Both the position numbers and the translations under genes were made by a program. Positions 25,534 through 34,808 of a stretch of 64,000 nt of DNA are shown piece after piece (the first letter of the stretch is position 1; every line of letters begins with the position of its first letter). The stretch spans positions 3,596,001 to 3,660,000 of the forward strand of contig NZ_CP058278.1 of NCBI RefSeq assembly GCF_013389455.1, given 5' to 3'. Under the pieces are notes generated by a model. The model ran no database searches. It saw nothing but the letters and a program-made list of their open reading frames with translations, and had not been told where the DNA came from. Source of the stretch: Flavobacterium inviolabile. GTDB lineage: Bacteria; Bacteroidota; Bacteroidia; Flavobacteriales; Flavobacteriaceae.

Positions 25534-26967
25534 TTATTCAATTGAAATTTCAAATTTACTATTTTCTTTGTCTTCAGTTTCTAAAAAACCTAATGCCCTG
25601 AAGGCTTTTAAAGACGGAATATTATCCTTGATAACAAAACCAATAATTGTATTACCCGATAATCCTGTTTCTGAAACAAGCTGTTTCAGATAATCTACTC
25701 CTTTTTTAAGGATTTCTTTACCCAATCCATATCCGTGATAATCCGTTCCCAATAAATAGCTTATAACAAAATTTCCCGCTACACGATCAAACCGTATGGA
25801 TCCTATGGGTTTATTTGCTATTTCTGCTATCAGATATATACATTCCGGATTATTAACCTTCGATTGGAACCACGCGACATGTTCTTCCCGCAAAATTTCA
25901 TTTTTATTAAATGAAAACCGGCGTATTTCCGGATCTTTTGCCCATAAAAAAGTAGTTTCAGCGTCTTCAATCGTTGCCAGGCGCAAATTCATTCCCTTAT
26001 GCATCTTTATCCTTTTAAAGATCTTTAAAAGCCTTTCACCAGATAATCCGTCTATAACATTTTTATTCAAAGGTACCCTGTTTACAGCCTTTTGAACAGC
26101 TTCGTTTAATTCCTTTGGTTCAAAATCATGGGCATCATAAAAACAATTTTCATTTTTATATGCACTATAGATAAATTTCTGATTTTCAACATAAGTCCCG
26201 GAAATCACATTGCAGCCTACCGAAAGTACTTCATTTAAAATTCCACTTGAAGGTACAACTGCCAAATCTGATGCCACCATAAGCTCCATTATCTTCCTCT
26301 CATCAATACCGTGAAAATGTTCAATTCTTTTATCAGAATCAATAACGGTTTTCAGCTTGTTTATCTGTTCAAATGCAACTCCGGTAACAACAATAATCCG
26401 TTTAAAAACAGGAAATGCCGTTATTGTAGCGACTGTCTTTTCTGTAAGATTTTTAAAGTCTGAACCTCCGAAACAGATAAAAACAGTTTCCAGGTTTGCA
26501 ACCGCTTTCTTATTTCTTGCCTGCTCTAAAAACAACGGTCTTAATAGGGCATATTCCGGTCCTAATGCAAATTGAGTCGTTACAAGTGCATTATAGTTAC
26601 CCGGACTAACATTGGGTGCATGATTAATGATAAGGTCTGCAACATACTCTTTATCAAACAGATCATCAATGCAAACTAATGTTGCGGCAGTGTTTTTTAT
26701 ACTTTCCTGATATGCTAAATCAAAATGATAACCATCCAAAACAACAATGTCATTCTTTGTTGGTAAACTCAAAAAAACGGCTTCATTTTCAATTTCCAGC
26801 AATTGAAAACGCGCCTCTTCCAGATCTTTTTTTATTTTATCCGGAATACATCTACACACAAAAGTGATTGAAAAATCGGATTGGAGCATTTGTGCCAATG
26901 CAAAACACCGTATTAAGTGCCCCAATCCTATTTGCGAATTTCCATCAACTCTTATATAGATATTCAT
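25534..26967 (-). CDS. Fused PseG UDP-sugar hydrolase and PseH-type N-acetyltransferase
   Basis: A 477-residue two-domain enzyme covering two consecutive activities of the pseudaminic route. Residues 1 to about 320 are PseG: GLGHLIRC with the catalytic His17, VVLDGYHFD, INHAPNVSPGNY, FALGPEYALLRPLF and ICFGGSDFKNLT; it cleaves UDP from the 2,4-diacetamido sugar. Residues about 326-477 are a GNAT acetyltransferase (LRLATIEDAETTFLWAKDPE, the acetyl-CoA loop YHGYGLGKEILKKG, SLKAFRALGF), the PseH activity that acetylates the 4-amino group. In Campylobacter and Helicobacter these are separate genes. The order is reversed relative to the pathway (PseH acts before PseG). Located between the aminotransferase fusion and pseI with 2-nt gaps on both sides. 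Confidence 0.9.
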   Translation of the reverse strand: MNIYIRVDGNSQIGLGHLIRCFALAQMLQSDFSITFVCRCIPDKIKKDLEEARFQLLEIENEAVFLSLPTKNDIVVLDGYHFDLAYQESIKNTAATLVCIDDLFDKEYVADLIINHAPNVSPGNYNALVTTQFALGPEYALLRPLFLEQARNKKAVANLETVFICFGGSDFKNLTEKTVATITAFPVFKRIIVVTGVAFEQINKLKTVIDSDKRIEHFHGIDERKIMELMVASDLAVVPSSGILNEVLSVGCNVISGTYVENQKFIYSAYKNENCFYDAHDFEPKELNEAVQKAVNRVPLNKNVIDGLSGERLLKIFKRIKMHKGMNLRLATIEDAETTFLWAKDPEIRRFSFNKNEILREEHVAWFQSKVNNPECIYLIAEIANKPIGSIRFDRVAGNFVISYLLGTDYHGYGLGKEILKKGVDYLKQLVSETGLSGNTIIGFVIKDNIPSLKAFRALGFLETEDKENSKFEISIE

Positions 26968-26969
26968 AT

Positions 26970-29060
26970 TTATAATGTTTTTCTAAAAACAGCTTTTGCA
27001 GGATTACCAATCAAAAATTGTTCGTATCCTTCTTTTAATGCCTGTTTGTATATTTCCAATGATTCTCCGAAGGCTTTAGCAAAGTAATACACATCGTCTT
27101 CTGAATGAGAAAAGCAGGGTACAAATGCCCCCTGGAACAATACACCTCTTTTTATCATTTCCTGCATAAAAAGTGTTCTATATCCCTGGCTGAATACTTT
27201 GTTATTATCTTTAAAAACAAAAAATGGCATCCAATCTGCTGCTACAACTTCTACATAATCCGTTAATTCATTTTCGATCACCAATTGTTTGCATAAATCG
27301 GATAGTTTCTTTCCAATTTGATGGTTGTGTGCAATTACATCTTTTTCCCGGTATTCTTTTATTGTGGCTATTGCAGCGGCCAAACCATGTGTTTCGCCAC
27401 CATGCGTAGTCGATATTAAAAATACTTTTTCTTCTCCTTCGCGTGTAATGCCTCCTAATTCCATAACCTCTTTGGTTCCGGTCAAGGCACAAAATGAAAA
27501 TCCATTTGCGATCCCTTTCCCCCAGGTAGCCATATCGGGTACAAGGTTGAATTTTGTAATTGTTCCCGGAAAATCGGTTTTAAAACCGGTTACCATCTCA
27601 TCGGCAATAAATAATGCTCCATTGGCATGACAAAGTTCAATGGCCTCTTTTAAAAAGGTTTCTACTTTAAAATCCGGATTATTCAAATGCGGATAGTTTC
27701 CTTTTTCCGGTTCGGTAATAACACAGGCAATTTGATTCGGGTATTGCTCAAACAGCCTTTTTAGGGATTCTATATTAAACGATTCAAACGTTACAGACAG
27801 TTTAGAAATATCCTCCGGTATTCCTTTGTTGCAAGCTGTAGAACCAATAAACCAATCATCATAACTATAAAACGGGTGATCACCGGGAAACACTATCAGG
27901 TTCCGTCCAGTTTTTGCTCTTGCAAGTTTAACTGCTGCAGTCGTAACAATAGATCCGTTTTTTGAAAACTTAATCATATCATGCCCGGGAACCAATTCTA
28001 AAAAGGTTTCGGCCATTTCTTTTTCTAAAGCAGAAGGGCGTTGAAAATTAACTCCGTTTTCCAATTCTTCCTTAACGGCATCAAGTACCGGGCTATAGGC
28101 ATGACCTAAGCTAACACTGGTTAATCCCATTGAGCAATCTAAAAACTCATTACCGTCTACATCCCATATATGCGAGCCTTTGCCTCTTGCAATGGCTGCT
28201 GGCGATAAAATCGGGAATTGATCGTCTCCTTTCGAATAAGTATGACTTCCTCCGGGAATCAGCTTGTGAATTGCTTTTCTATATTCATCTGAAGCTTTGA
28301 AATTTGTAATATTTCTTAGCGCTATTTCGTTAAATTTACTTTTCATATAACCTTCGTTTCTAAAAATAGAATGATTAATATTCTGAATTGTTTTATGTTG
28401 TACTAAATAATCCGCATAGGTCTGCCATGGCAAATCGGATCCTAAAGTTTCTATTAAATGTCTGACCACTTCAAAATCGGATGCCTCATCAACAGTGATT
28501 CGCAATGAAGCATACGCTTTATCGATATTTTCATTGGCAATTTTAGTTTGTGTATTTCTTCTGATGTATGGTGTTACATGTTCTCTGTCTGCAATAGCAG
28601 TAGCTAACTCCCAGGCTTCTTCCAGTGCTTTAAAACTAAAAACCTCAACGTCCAGTCCGTCCGGATAAGCTTCCTGAGATTGATTTGAATGATAATCCAG
28701 TTTGTTTTCCAAACAAAACCGGATGGTTTCATCTATTAGAACCGGATCAATCAACGGACAATCGGAAGTGATGCGAACGACATAATCAGGTTTTTCATCT
28801 TTTACAGCGCTATAAAACCTGTCCAGAACATCGTTTAAACTTCCTTTATAGCTTTCAATATTCAGATTTGCCGCAATATTACAAATCGCATCTGATCCCT
28901 CTTCATTTGTTGTCGCGACCAACCATTTGTTGACCAATACTGATTGTCCAGCCCGTGTTAAATGATAGGCTAATAAGGGTATATCGTTTATGGTCAGTAA
29001 TACTTTTCCAGGCAAACGCGAAGAGCCGATTCTTGCTTGTGTTACTCCGATTATTTTCAC
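26970..29060 (-). CDS. Fused SpsF-type cytidylyltransferase and class III (HemL-like) aminotransferase
   Basis: A 696-residue fusion. Residues 1 to about 235 are a CMP-sugar synthetase of the SpsF type (VTQARIGSSRLPGKVLL at 6-22, RITSDCPLIDP at 96-106, DGLDVEVF), filling the PseF role. Residues 239-696 are a fold type I PLP enzyme of the glutamate-1-semialdehyde aminomutase family: HKLIPGGSHTYSKG, GLTSVSLGHAYSPVLDAV, FSKNGSIVTTAAVKLAR, FIADEMVTGFK and the PLP lysine K515 in TWGKGIANG. Haem synthesis is unlikely in this setting; it may move an amino group on a sugar. Starts with GTG, overlapping the aldo/keto reductase stop (GTGA). Met239 could serve as an internal start. The aminotransferase substrate is unknown. 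Confidence 0.88.
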   Translation of the reverse strand: MKIIGVTQARIGSSRLPGKVLLTINDIPLLAYHLTRAGQSVLVNKWLVATTNEEGSDAICNIAANLNIESYKGSLNDVLDRFYSAVKDEKPDYVVRITSDCPLIDPVLIDETIRFCLENKLDYHSNQSQEAYPDGLDVEVFSFKALEEAWELATAIADREHVTPYIRRNTQTKIANENIDKAYASLRITVDEASDFEVVRHLIETLGSDLPWQTYADYLVQHKTIQNINHSIFRNEGYMKSKFNEIALRNITNFKASDEYRKAIHKLIPGGSHTYSKGDDQFPILSPAAIARGKGSHIWDVDGNEFLDCSMGLTSVSLGHAYSPVLDAVKEELENGVNFQRPSALEKEMAETFLELVPGHDMIKFSKNGSIVTTAAVKLARAKTGRNLIVFPGDHPFYSYDDWFIGSTACNKGIPEDISKLSVTFESFNIESLKRLFEQYPNQIACVITEPEKGNYPHLNNPDFKVETFLKEAIELCHANGALFIADEMVTGFKTDFPGTITKFNLVPDMATWGKGIANGFSFCALTGTKEVMELGGITREGEEKVFLISTTHGGETHGLAAAIATIKEYREKDVIAHNHQIGKKLSDLCKQLVIENELTDYVEVVAADWMPFFVFKDNNKVFSQGYRTLFMQEMIKRGVLFQGAFVPCFSHSEDDVYYFAKAFGESLEIYKQALKEGYEQFLIGNPAKAVFRKTL

Positions 29061-29905
29061 CAGTTAACAGGATTTAGTAATGTTTTATTTTTAATCGCAA
29101 TCGTTTCTATCCTTGCAAACAGGTCGTTTTCCAAACGCCAATCTGAAACTGCCCGGATATTTTCTTTTAATTGAGCAGTGGTATCAACGCCAATAACAAC
29201 CTGGTCTATAAACGGGTTTGCAACAGCATAATTCAAAGCTACATCGCTAACGGTTACATTATTTTCTTTACAGATATTATGTAATTCCAGTAATGCCGGT
29301 TTTAAATCGCTCAGTTTTTCCGGCAATCCTTCCGGATCCATAAAGTATAATCCCTGTAAAAAAACGGAACGAACATGAATTTCTGTCCCAAATCCTTTTA
29401 ATACCTGAAATTTATTCGCAAACTTTCTATCCAGAATGCTATACGGCAGCTGTACGATATCCGGAATACAATTTAGGGCTATAAGGCGCTCCAACTGCTC
29501 CGGACTGTAAAGTGAAAATCCGATTTTATTAATTTTCTTTTCCTCTTTTGCCTTTAATAACGTTTCCCATAAAAAAGGATTTTCGATTAATGTATCAGCG
29601 TTATGAGCCAGATAACCATAAACGGCTGAACAGTTTAACTTATCTAAAGACAGCGAAAGTACATTCTGCAATTCATCATTTGTTTTTACAGCCGGGAATT
29701 TTGTGATAATATTAAACCTGTTTTCTGAAAATAGTCCAAGACGTTCCTCTGCATTACCATAAGCATGCGCAGTATCCAAATAGTTGATATCATGTTCCTT
29801 TGCTGTTGCAAGAATACTTTTCAGTTCTTCATCTGCCGGTACACCATGTGTATTTGCAATACCATAATTGATACCGAATTGAACCGTTCCGAGTGTTATT
29901 TTCAA
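29057..29905 (-). CDS. Aldo/keto reductase in the nonulosonic acid operon
   Basis: A 282-residue NADPH-type reductase with the aldo/keto reductase barrel: TLGTVQFGINYG at the start, the catalytic Asp-Tyr segment YLDTAHAYGNAEERLG (Asp and Tyr visible), the family lysine in IITKFPAV and the histidine in YLAHNAD. The usual C-terminal cofactor segment is shortened. The start is a TTG 2 nt after the pseC stop; no closer ATG exists. It should reduce a carbonyl, possibly on a sugar intermediate or on the product of the neighbouring class III aminotransferase. It is not one of the six canonical pseudaminic enzymes. Substrate unknown. Confidence 0.85.
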   Translation of the reverse strand: MKITLGTVQFGINYGIANTHGVPADEELKSILATAKEHDINYLDTAHAYGNAEERLGLFSENRFNIITKFPAVKTNDELQNVLSLSLDKLNCSAVYGYLAHNADTLIENPFLWETLLKAKEEKKINKIGFSLYSPEQLERLIALNCIPDIVQLPYSILDRKFANKFQVLKGFGTEIHVRSVFLQGLYFMDPEGLPEKLSDLKPALLELHNICKENNVTVSDVALNYAVANPFIDQVVIGVDTTAQLKENIRAVSDWRLENDLFARIETIAIKNKTLLNPVNW

Positions 29906-29907
29906 AA

Positions 29908-31098
29908 TTATTTTGTAAAATATGTTGCTATTTTATCAATCACAAAAGATTGCTCCTCATCTGTTAATGTCGGATACATCGGCAGGCTTATACACTGCTT
30001 ATAATACTGTTCTGCCAAAGGCATATCCTGTTCTTTCCATCCCAAAGCTCTGTAATATGGCATTAAATGGCATGGTATATAATGAATCTGAGCAAAAATA
30101 TTATGCGTTCTTAAGTAATTATACAAACCTAAGCGATCTTCAACTTCAATAACATACAAATGATAGGCATGTCCGTCTATAGTATCTGATTGTCCTTTAA
30201 TATAGCTTTTACCTTCAAAAGCTTCTTTATATCTTTTTGCAATCGCTCTTCTTCTTTCAAGTCCCTCGTCAGCTCTGGACAACTGACTGATTCCTAAAGC
30301 CGCCTGAAAGTCTGTAAAACGATAATTATATCCCAGATGCTGCATTTCCATATACCAACCCGGATAACTCTCCCCTTCCGGAACTGGCTGACCGGCTGCA
30401 AACGCTACTGAATTCTCAAAGCTCGCCGCCTCTCTTGTGATACCGTGTGTACGAAGCGCTACTATTTTTTTATACAGCTTTTCATCATTCGTTGTAATCA
30501 TCCCGCCTTCTCCTGTAGCAATGTGTTTTACCGGATGAAACGAAAAAATGGCTAAATCGGCATAATTTCCGTTTCCACAATTTTGTTTTGTACCCTTGCT
30601 GTCAATAAAATATCCACCGGGAGCATGGCATGCATCTTCAATAATCCATAAACCATATTCATCGGCTAATTTTCTAAAAGCTTCCAGATTAACGGCTCTT
30701 CCGGCAAAATCTACCGGAATAATTCCCTGGTAAGTTCCTTTAGGAGACGCTTGCAGCAATTTTTCAACTTTCTCAATATCCAGCAAATAGCTTTCTTCGT
30801 CTATATCGGAAAAAACCACTTCACCACCGCAATATCTCACACAATTTGCGGAAGCAGCAAAAGTAATTGGTGCTGTTATTACCTTTTGTCCCTGCGCTAC
30901 ATTAAGTGCTAATGCCGATAAATGCAATGCGGCTGTTCCATTTGAAACGGCAACAGCATATTGACAACCAATGTATGCTGCAAAAGCTTTCTCAAATTCT
31001 AATATTTTAGGTCCCTGTGTAAGAAAATCTCCTTTTAAAGCCTCACTTACAACCTTAATATCTTCTTCTGTTATATTTTGTTTTCCGTATGGTATCAT
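29908..31098 (-). CDS. pseC: UDP-4-amino-4,6-dideoxy-N-acetyl-beta-L-altrosamine transaminase
   Basis: A 396-residue DegT/DnrJ/EryC1-type PLP aminotransferase. IPYGKQNITEEDIK at the start, AVAVSNGTAALHLSALAL, ITAPITFAASANCVRYCG, IIEDACHAPGG and the PLP lysine in FSFHPVKHIATGEGG are all present. The combination with pseB directly upstream (2-nt gap) identifies it as PseC, which aminates the 4-keto sugar made by PseB. Length and motifs are normal. Part of the seven-gene minus-strand operon. Confidence 0.93.
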   Translation of the reverse strand: MIPYGKQNITEEDIKVVSEALKGDFLTQGPKILEFEKAFAAYIGCQYAVAVSNGTAALHLSALALNVAQGQKVITAPITFAASANCVRYCGGEVVFSDIDEESYLLDIEKVEKLLQASPKGTYQGIIPVDFAGRAVNLEAFRKLADEYGLWIIEDACHAPGGYFIDSKGTKQNCGNGNYADLAIFSFHPVKHIATGEGGMITTNDEKLYKKIVALRTHGITREAASFENSVAFAAGQPVPEGESYPGWYMEMQHLGYNYRFTDFQAALGISQLSRADEGLERRRAIAKRYKEAFEGKSYIKGQSDTIDGHAYHLYVIEVEDRLGLYNYLRTHNIFAQIHYIPCHLMPYYRALGWKEQDMPLAEQYYKQCISLPMYPTLTDEEQSFVIDKIATYFTK

Positions 31099-31100
31099 CG

Positions 31101-32111
31101 TTATACTTTAAAATCAGGGTATAAGTGTTCTTTTATCAATTCTCTCAGGCTCTCTACTGTTTCCCATTCTTCATTATCACCCGAGGTATAATTAAATCCT
31201 AAAGGAACCTGCTTTGCATTAAACGCTGTTTTATACTCATCCAGATCCCAATTGGTTACCTGAGGAAGGATTACATAGTATTTCCCCAAATCATAAGTAG
31301 TAAAAGAATCGGAAGCGGTAATCATTTCTTCGTGAATTTTTTCACCCGGACGTATTCCGCAAATCTTATGTTCACATTCCGGACCGATTGCCTGTGCAAC
31401 ATCTAAAATTCTGTATGACGGTATTTTAGGCACAAATAATTCTCCGCCCCAGGCTGTATCTAAAGCGTGAAGAACCATTGCAACTCCATCCTGAAGCGAA
31501 ATATTAAAACGGGTCATATTGACATCCGTGATGGGCAAAATTCCTTCTTTTCTTTTATTCATAAAAAAAGGAATCACAGACCCGTTAGATCCCATTACAT
31601 TACCATATCGCACAACAGAGAATTTAATATCCTGCTGTCCTTTTATATTATTAGCCGCTATAAAAAGTTTATCGGAAGTAAGTTTCGTTGCTCCATATAA
31701 ATTAATTGGCGCGCAGGCTTTATCTGTAGATAGGGCAACTACTTTAGTTACATTAGACGACAAACATGCTTTTATTACATTTTCGGCTCCGCCAATATTT
31801 GTTTTGACACATTCATCCGGATTATATTCTGCGATGTGCACATGCTTCATTGCTGCTGCATGAATTACATAATCAATCCCGTTAAAAGCTCTCTTCAATC
31901 GTTCTAAATCTCTAACATCACCAATGAAGTATCTGATTGCAGGATATTCTGATTCCGGAAATTCTTGTGCCATCTGAAATTGTTTTTGCTCGTCTCTTGA
32001 GTAAATAACAAGTCTCTTAACATCTGGCCATTTTTGTAAGATTGTTTTCGTAAGCTCCTTCCCTAAAGATCCTGTACCTCCGGTGATTAATATTGATTTA
32101 TTATTCAGCAT
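31101..32111 (-). CDS. pseB: UDP-N-acetylglucosamine 4,6-dehydratase (inverting)
   Basis: A 336-residue short-chain dehydrogenase/reductase that removes water from UDP-GlcNAc and inverts C5, the first step of pseudaminic acid synthesis. NAD-binding GGTGSLGKEL (residues 11-20), IYSRDEQKQFQMAQ, YVIHAAAMKHVHIAEYNP, the catalytic ST DKACAPINLYGATK segment with its Lys and a Met-Asp-Lys type site (here STDKA), and GSNGSVIPFF are intact. First gene of the operon; a TATATTTG promoter box lies 21 nt upstream. Confidence 0.94.
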   Translation of the reverse strand: MLNNKSILITGGTGSLGKELTKTILQKWPDVKRLVIYSRDEQKQFQMAQEFPESEYPAIRYFIGDVRDLERLKRAFNGIDYVIHAAAMKHVHIAEYNPDECVKTNIGGAENVIKACLSSNVTKVVALSTDKACAPINLYGATKLTSDKLFIAANNIKGQQDIKFSVVRYGNVMGSNGSVIPFFMNKRKEGILPITDVNMTRFNISLQDGVAMVLHALDTAWGGELFVPKIPSYRILDVAQAIGPECEHKICGIRPGEKIHEEMITASDSFTTYDLGKYYVILPQVTNWDLDEYKTAFNAKQVPLGFNYTSGDNEEWETVESLRELIKEHLYPDFKV

Positions 32112-32132
32112 TTGTTTTTCTTTTTATGAATG

Positions 32133-32140
32133 CAAATATA
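32133..32140 (-). promoter_or_regulatory. Promoter -7 element of the pse operon
   Basis: TATATTTG on the minus strand, a full TAnnTTTG match 21 nt before the pseB ATG, with a TTTT at the upstream position. It probably drives all seven genes down to 22967, since gaps are 2-24 nt or overlaps. Confidence 0.65.
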
Positions 32141-32515
32141 ATAATTAAACGATAGTTAAAATACCGATTTTATCTCACAACTTTTAAGCCCTTAATAAAC
32201 ATTTTTAAAAGTATCGCTTTCTGTTTTTTTCATTGCCTATATGTGTGTTATTCTCATTTTAAAAAAAATGCGCAATGCAATCCGTCAGGTATTTAAAACC
32301 CTTTCAAACAGTTGATTCAAATCGTCTCTTAACAAAAAAAATAGCTTATGCATTACGCCCGCTGCCTGTTAATCCTTTTTTACCCCGGTTATCAGACAAC
32401 TGCAATAATACCGTTGCCAACAATATTTTCTTTAATAATAGCCGGTTTAAAAAAAATCAGGTCAAATAACCTATAGTATTTATGTAATGCATGGAATAAT
32501 GTTATATATAATTTT

Positions 32516-32523
32516 TAATTTTG
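32516..32523 (+). promoter_or_regulatory. Possible -7 element upstream of the threonylcarbamoyl-AMP synthase gene
   Basis: TAATTTTG matches TAnnTTTG, but no TTTG partner is at the right distance and the gene begins about 170 nt downstream. If real, the transcript has a long leader. Confidence 0.3.
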
Positions 32524-32692
32524 CGACCGGAATAGAAAACATTCCGACACATACCTTACAATGAATATTGGGCTGTAATTGCATCAACAATTTTTCCTTT
32601 GATCTTGATATGCCAATCGGGCTGTCTTTTCATCGAAATGCCTTTTATGAAATGAGTAAAAAAACAGAGTAGTCAAAATAAAATCAGTGTAC

Positions 32693-33256
32693 ATGATGCA
32701 GGAAGAAATACATAAAGCATACGAAATCATCAAAAACGGGGGCATCATCTTATACCCTACCGATACCGTTTGGGGTATTGGCTGCGATGCGACCAATCCC
32801 GAAGCCGTAAAAAAAATATACGAACTGAAACAACGGGAAGAAAGCAAAAGCATGATCGTTTTGATGAATGGCGATAAAATGATGTACAATGTATTTAAGG
32901 ATATTCCCGAAGTGGCCTGGCAAATTCTGGATTTATCGGAAAAACCGACTACGCTGATACTCGACAATCCGAGAAATGTAGCCAAAAACATTATCGCTCC
33001 CGACAATACGTTAGGCGTTCGCATCGTGAAAGAGCCGTTCTGTTTTAAACTGATTGAACGCATGAAAGTGCCGTTGGTTTCCACGTCGGCTAATATCAGC
33101 GGAGAACCCACTCCAAAATCATTTAAAGAAATAAGCCCGGCAATTTTGCAAGGCGTTGACTATGTTGTAAATTTGCAGCACGATAAAGTTGCAGGAAAAC
33201 CCTCCACTATTATAAAACTGTCGTCAGACAGTCAGGTAAAAATCATACGAAAATAA
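32693..33256 (+). CDS. L-threonylcarbamoyladenylate synthase (Sua5/YrdC family)
   Basis: A 187-residue enzyme making threonylcarbamoyl-AMP from threonine, bicarbonate and ATP for the t6A modification of ANN-decoding tRNAs. The YrdC fold is clear: [53 protein letters not shown] and [13 protein letters not shown]. There is no C-terminal Sua5 domain, so it is the short TsaC-like form. Two adjacent ATGs (32693 and 32696) follow a GTG at 32687; the first ATG is taken. It is followed at 37 nt by the CCA-adding enzyme gene, another tRNA-maturation gene, with which it may be co-transcribed. Confidence 0.92.
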   Translation: MMQEEIHKAYEIIKNGGIILYPTDTVWGIGCDATNPEAVKKIYELKQREESKSMIVLMNGDKMMYNVFKDIPEVAWQILDLSEKPTTLILDNPRNVAKNIIAPDNTLGVRIVKEPFCFKLIERMKVPLVSTSANISGEPTPKSFKEISPAILQGVDYVVNLQHDKVAGKPSTIIKLSSDSQVKIIRK

Positions 33257-33293
33257 TACAGGCCACCAACCTGCGAATGGTAGATTCAAATTA

Positions 33294-34727
33294 ATGAAAA
33301 AGCAAGATTCCTATAAAGAGGCATTACAATCCAAGATATTTGAAATTATTTCAGATGCTGCAAAAGAACTGAATGTTGAATCTTATGTTATCGGAGGTTT
33401 TGTCAGAGACCTTATACTTGAGCGTAATCACAAAAAAGACATCGATATTGTTGCGGTAGGTAGCGGAATCGAATTAGCCTTAAAGGTATCCGAACGTATT
33501 CCGCACAACCCGAAAGTCCAGGTTTTTAAAAACTATGGTACCGCGATGCTGCGTTATGAGGACATGGACATCGAATTTGTGGGTGCCCGTAAAGAATCTT
33601 ATCATTTTGAAAGCCGGAACCCGGTAGTCGAAAACGGAACGCTGGAAGACGACCAGAACCGTCGGGACTTTACCATAAATGCTTTGGCACTTTCGTTGAA
33701 TCAAGCCAATTTCGGAGCGTTAGTCGATCCGTTTAACGGATTATCCGATCTGGAAAACAAATGCATTAAAACCCCTTTAAATCCCGATATCACCTATTCT
33801 GACGATCCTTTACGCATGATGCGTGCGATCCGTTTTGCCGCACAGCTCAACTTCACGATCGAAAAAGAATCGCTGGAGGCTATCGAACGGAATAAAGACC
33901 GTATCAATATTATCTCCGGAGAACGTATCGTCGATGAACTGAACAAAATCCTGCTTGCCGAGAAACCATCAACAGGCTTCTTATTGCTGTACCAAACCGG
34001 TCTTCTGGATATTATCCTGCCGGAACTGACCGCGCTGAACCAGGTAGAGGAAATTGAAGGACACACGCATAAAAACAATTTTTACCATACGCTGGAGGTT
34101 GTCGACAATATCTGCCCGAATACAGATGATGTCTGGCTGCGCTGGTCGGCATTACTGCACGACATCGGGAAAGCCCCTACCAAACGTTTTAATAAAAAAC
34201 AGGGATGGACCTTTCACGGACATGAATTTTTGGGTGGAAAAATGGTCAAAAAAATATTTGAACGCCTGCACATGCCGTTAAACCACAAAATGAAATTTGT
34301 GCAAAAAATGGTCATGATGAGTTCCCGTCCCATCGTATTGGCTCAGGACCTGGTTACCGATTCGGCTGTTCGCCGCCTGGTTTTTGATGCCGGCGAGGAT
34401 GTTGAAAACCTGATGACCTTGTGTGAAGCTGATATTACCACCAAAAACCCGAATAAGTTTAAAAAATACCATCATAATTTTAAAATTGTCCGCCAGAAGA
34501 TCGTTGAAGTGGAAGAGCGCGACCATGTCCGTAATTTCCAGCCGCCAATTACCGGAGAAGAAATCATGGAAATTTTCAACCTGAAACCTTCCCGTGAAAT
34601 CGGTCTTTTAAAAGAAGCCATTAAGGAAGCCATACTGGAAGGAGAAATCCCTAATGAATACCAGCCGGCTTATGACTTTATGATGCAAAAAGCGGAAAAA
34701 CTGGGACTGAAAAAAGTAACTGAATAA
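33294..34727 (+). CDS. CCA-adding / poly(A) polymerase family tRNA nucleotidyltransferase with HD domain
   Basis: A 477-residue class II nucleotidyltransferase. The catalytic head has [13 protein letters not shown] and the metal-binding [11 protein letters not shown] (Asp-x-Asp), then [13 protein letters not shown] and [16 protein letters not shown] of the neck, with the [12 protein letters not shown] element. The C-terminal part is an HD phosphohydrolase-like domain ([22 protein letters not shown]). It adds or repairs the 3' CCA end of tRNAs; class II members without HD features can be poly(A) polymerases, but the head-neck motifs favour the tRNA enzyme. It follows the threonylcarbamoyl-AMP synthase gene by 37 nt. 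Confidence 0.9.
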   Translation: MKKQDSYKEALQSKIFEIISDAAKELNVESYVIGGFVRDLILERNHKKDIDIVAVGSGIELALKVSERIPHNPKVQVFKNYGTAMLRYEDMDIEFVGARKESYHFESRNPVVENGTLEDDQNRRDFTINALALSLNQANFGALVDPFNGLSDLENKCIKTPLNPDITYSDDPLRMMRAIRFAAQLNFTIEKESLEAIERNKDRINIISGERIVDELNKILLAEKPSTGFLLLYQTGLLDIILPELTALNQVEEIEGHTHKNNFYHTLEVVDNICPNTDDVWLRWSALLHDIGKAPTKRFNKKQGWTFHGHEFLGGKMVKKIFERLHMPLNHKMKFVQKMVMMSSRPIVLAQDLVTDSAVRRLVFDAGEDVENLMTLCEADITTKNPNKFKKYHHNFKIVRQKIVEVEERDHVRNFQPPITGEEIMEIFNLKPSREIGLLKEAIKEAILEGEIPNEYQPAYDFMMQKAEKLGLKKVTE

Positions 34728-34808
34728 TGTTTACGGAATGTTTCGGCATACTGTAACGAAATAATACAAAGACAATACGGTTGTCTTTAAAATTTGAATT
34801 CCAATATC

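Larger units (their letters stand above)
32112..32692. other. 580-bp gap without a supported gene, edge of the polysaccharide locus
   Basis: The longest gap in the window. It holds the pseB promoter on the minus strand and a TAATTTTG (32516-32523) on the plus strand, far (about 170 nt) from the next gene. A + strand frame at 32275-32469 looks like noise. A 25-codon minus-strand frame at 32556-32633 begins MKRQPDWHIKIKGKIVD and may be the end of a lost gene or chance. The sequence is A/T-rich with several poly-T tracts. No repeat, tRNA or hairpin terminator was recognised. Confidence 0.4.

Noticed and set aside
32275..32469. 64-codon plus-strand frame in the gap after pseB
   Set aside because: No signal peptide, family motif, promoter or plausible composition; starts in an A-rich run.
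32584..33111. 175-codon minus-strand frame over the threonylcarbamoyl-AMP synthase gene
   Set aside because: It is the shadow of a clearly conserved gene on the plus strand.
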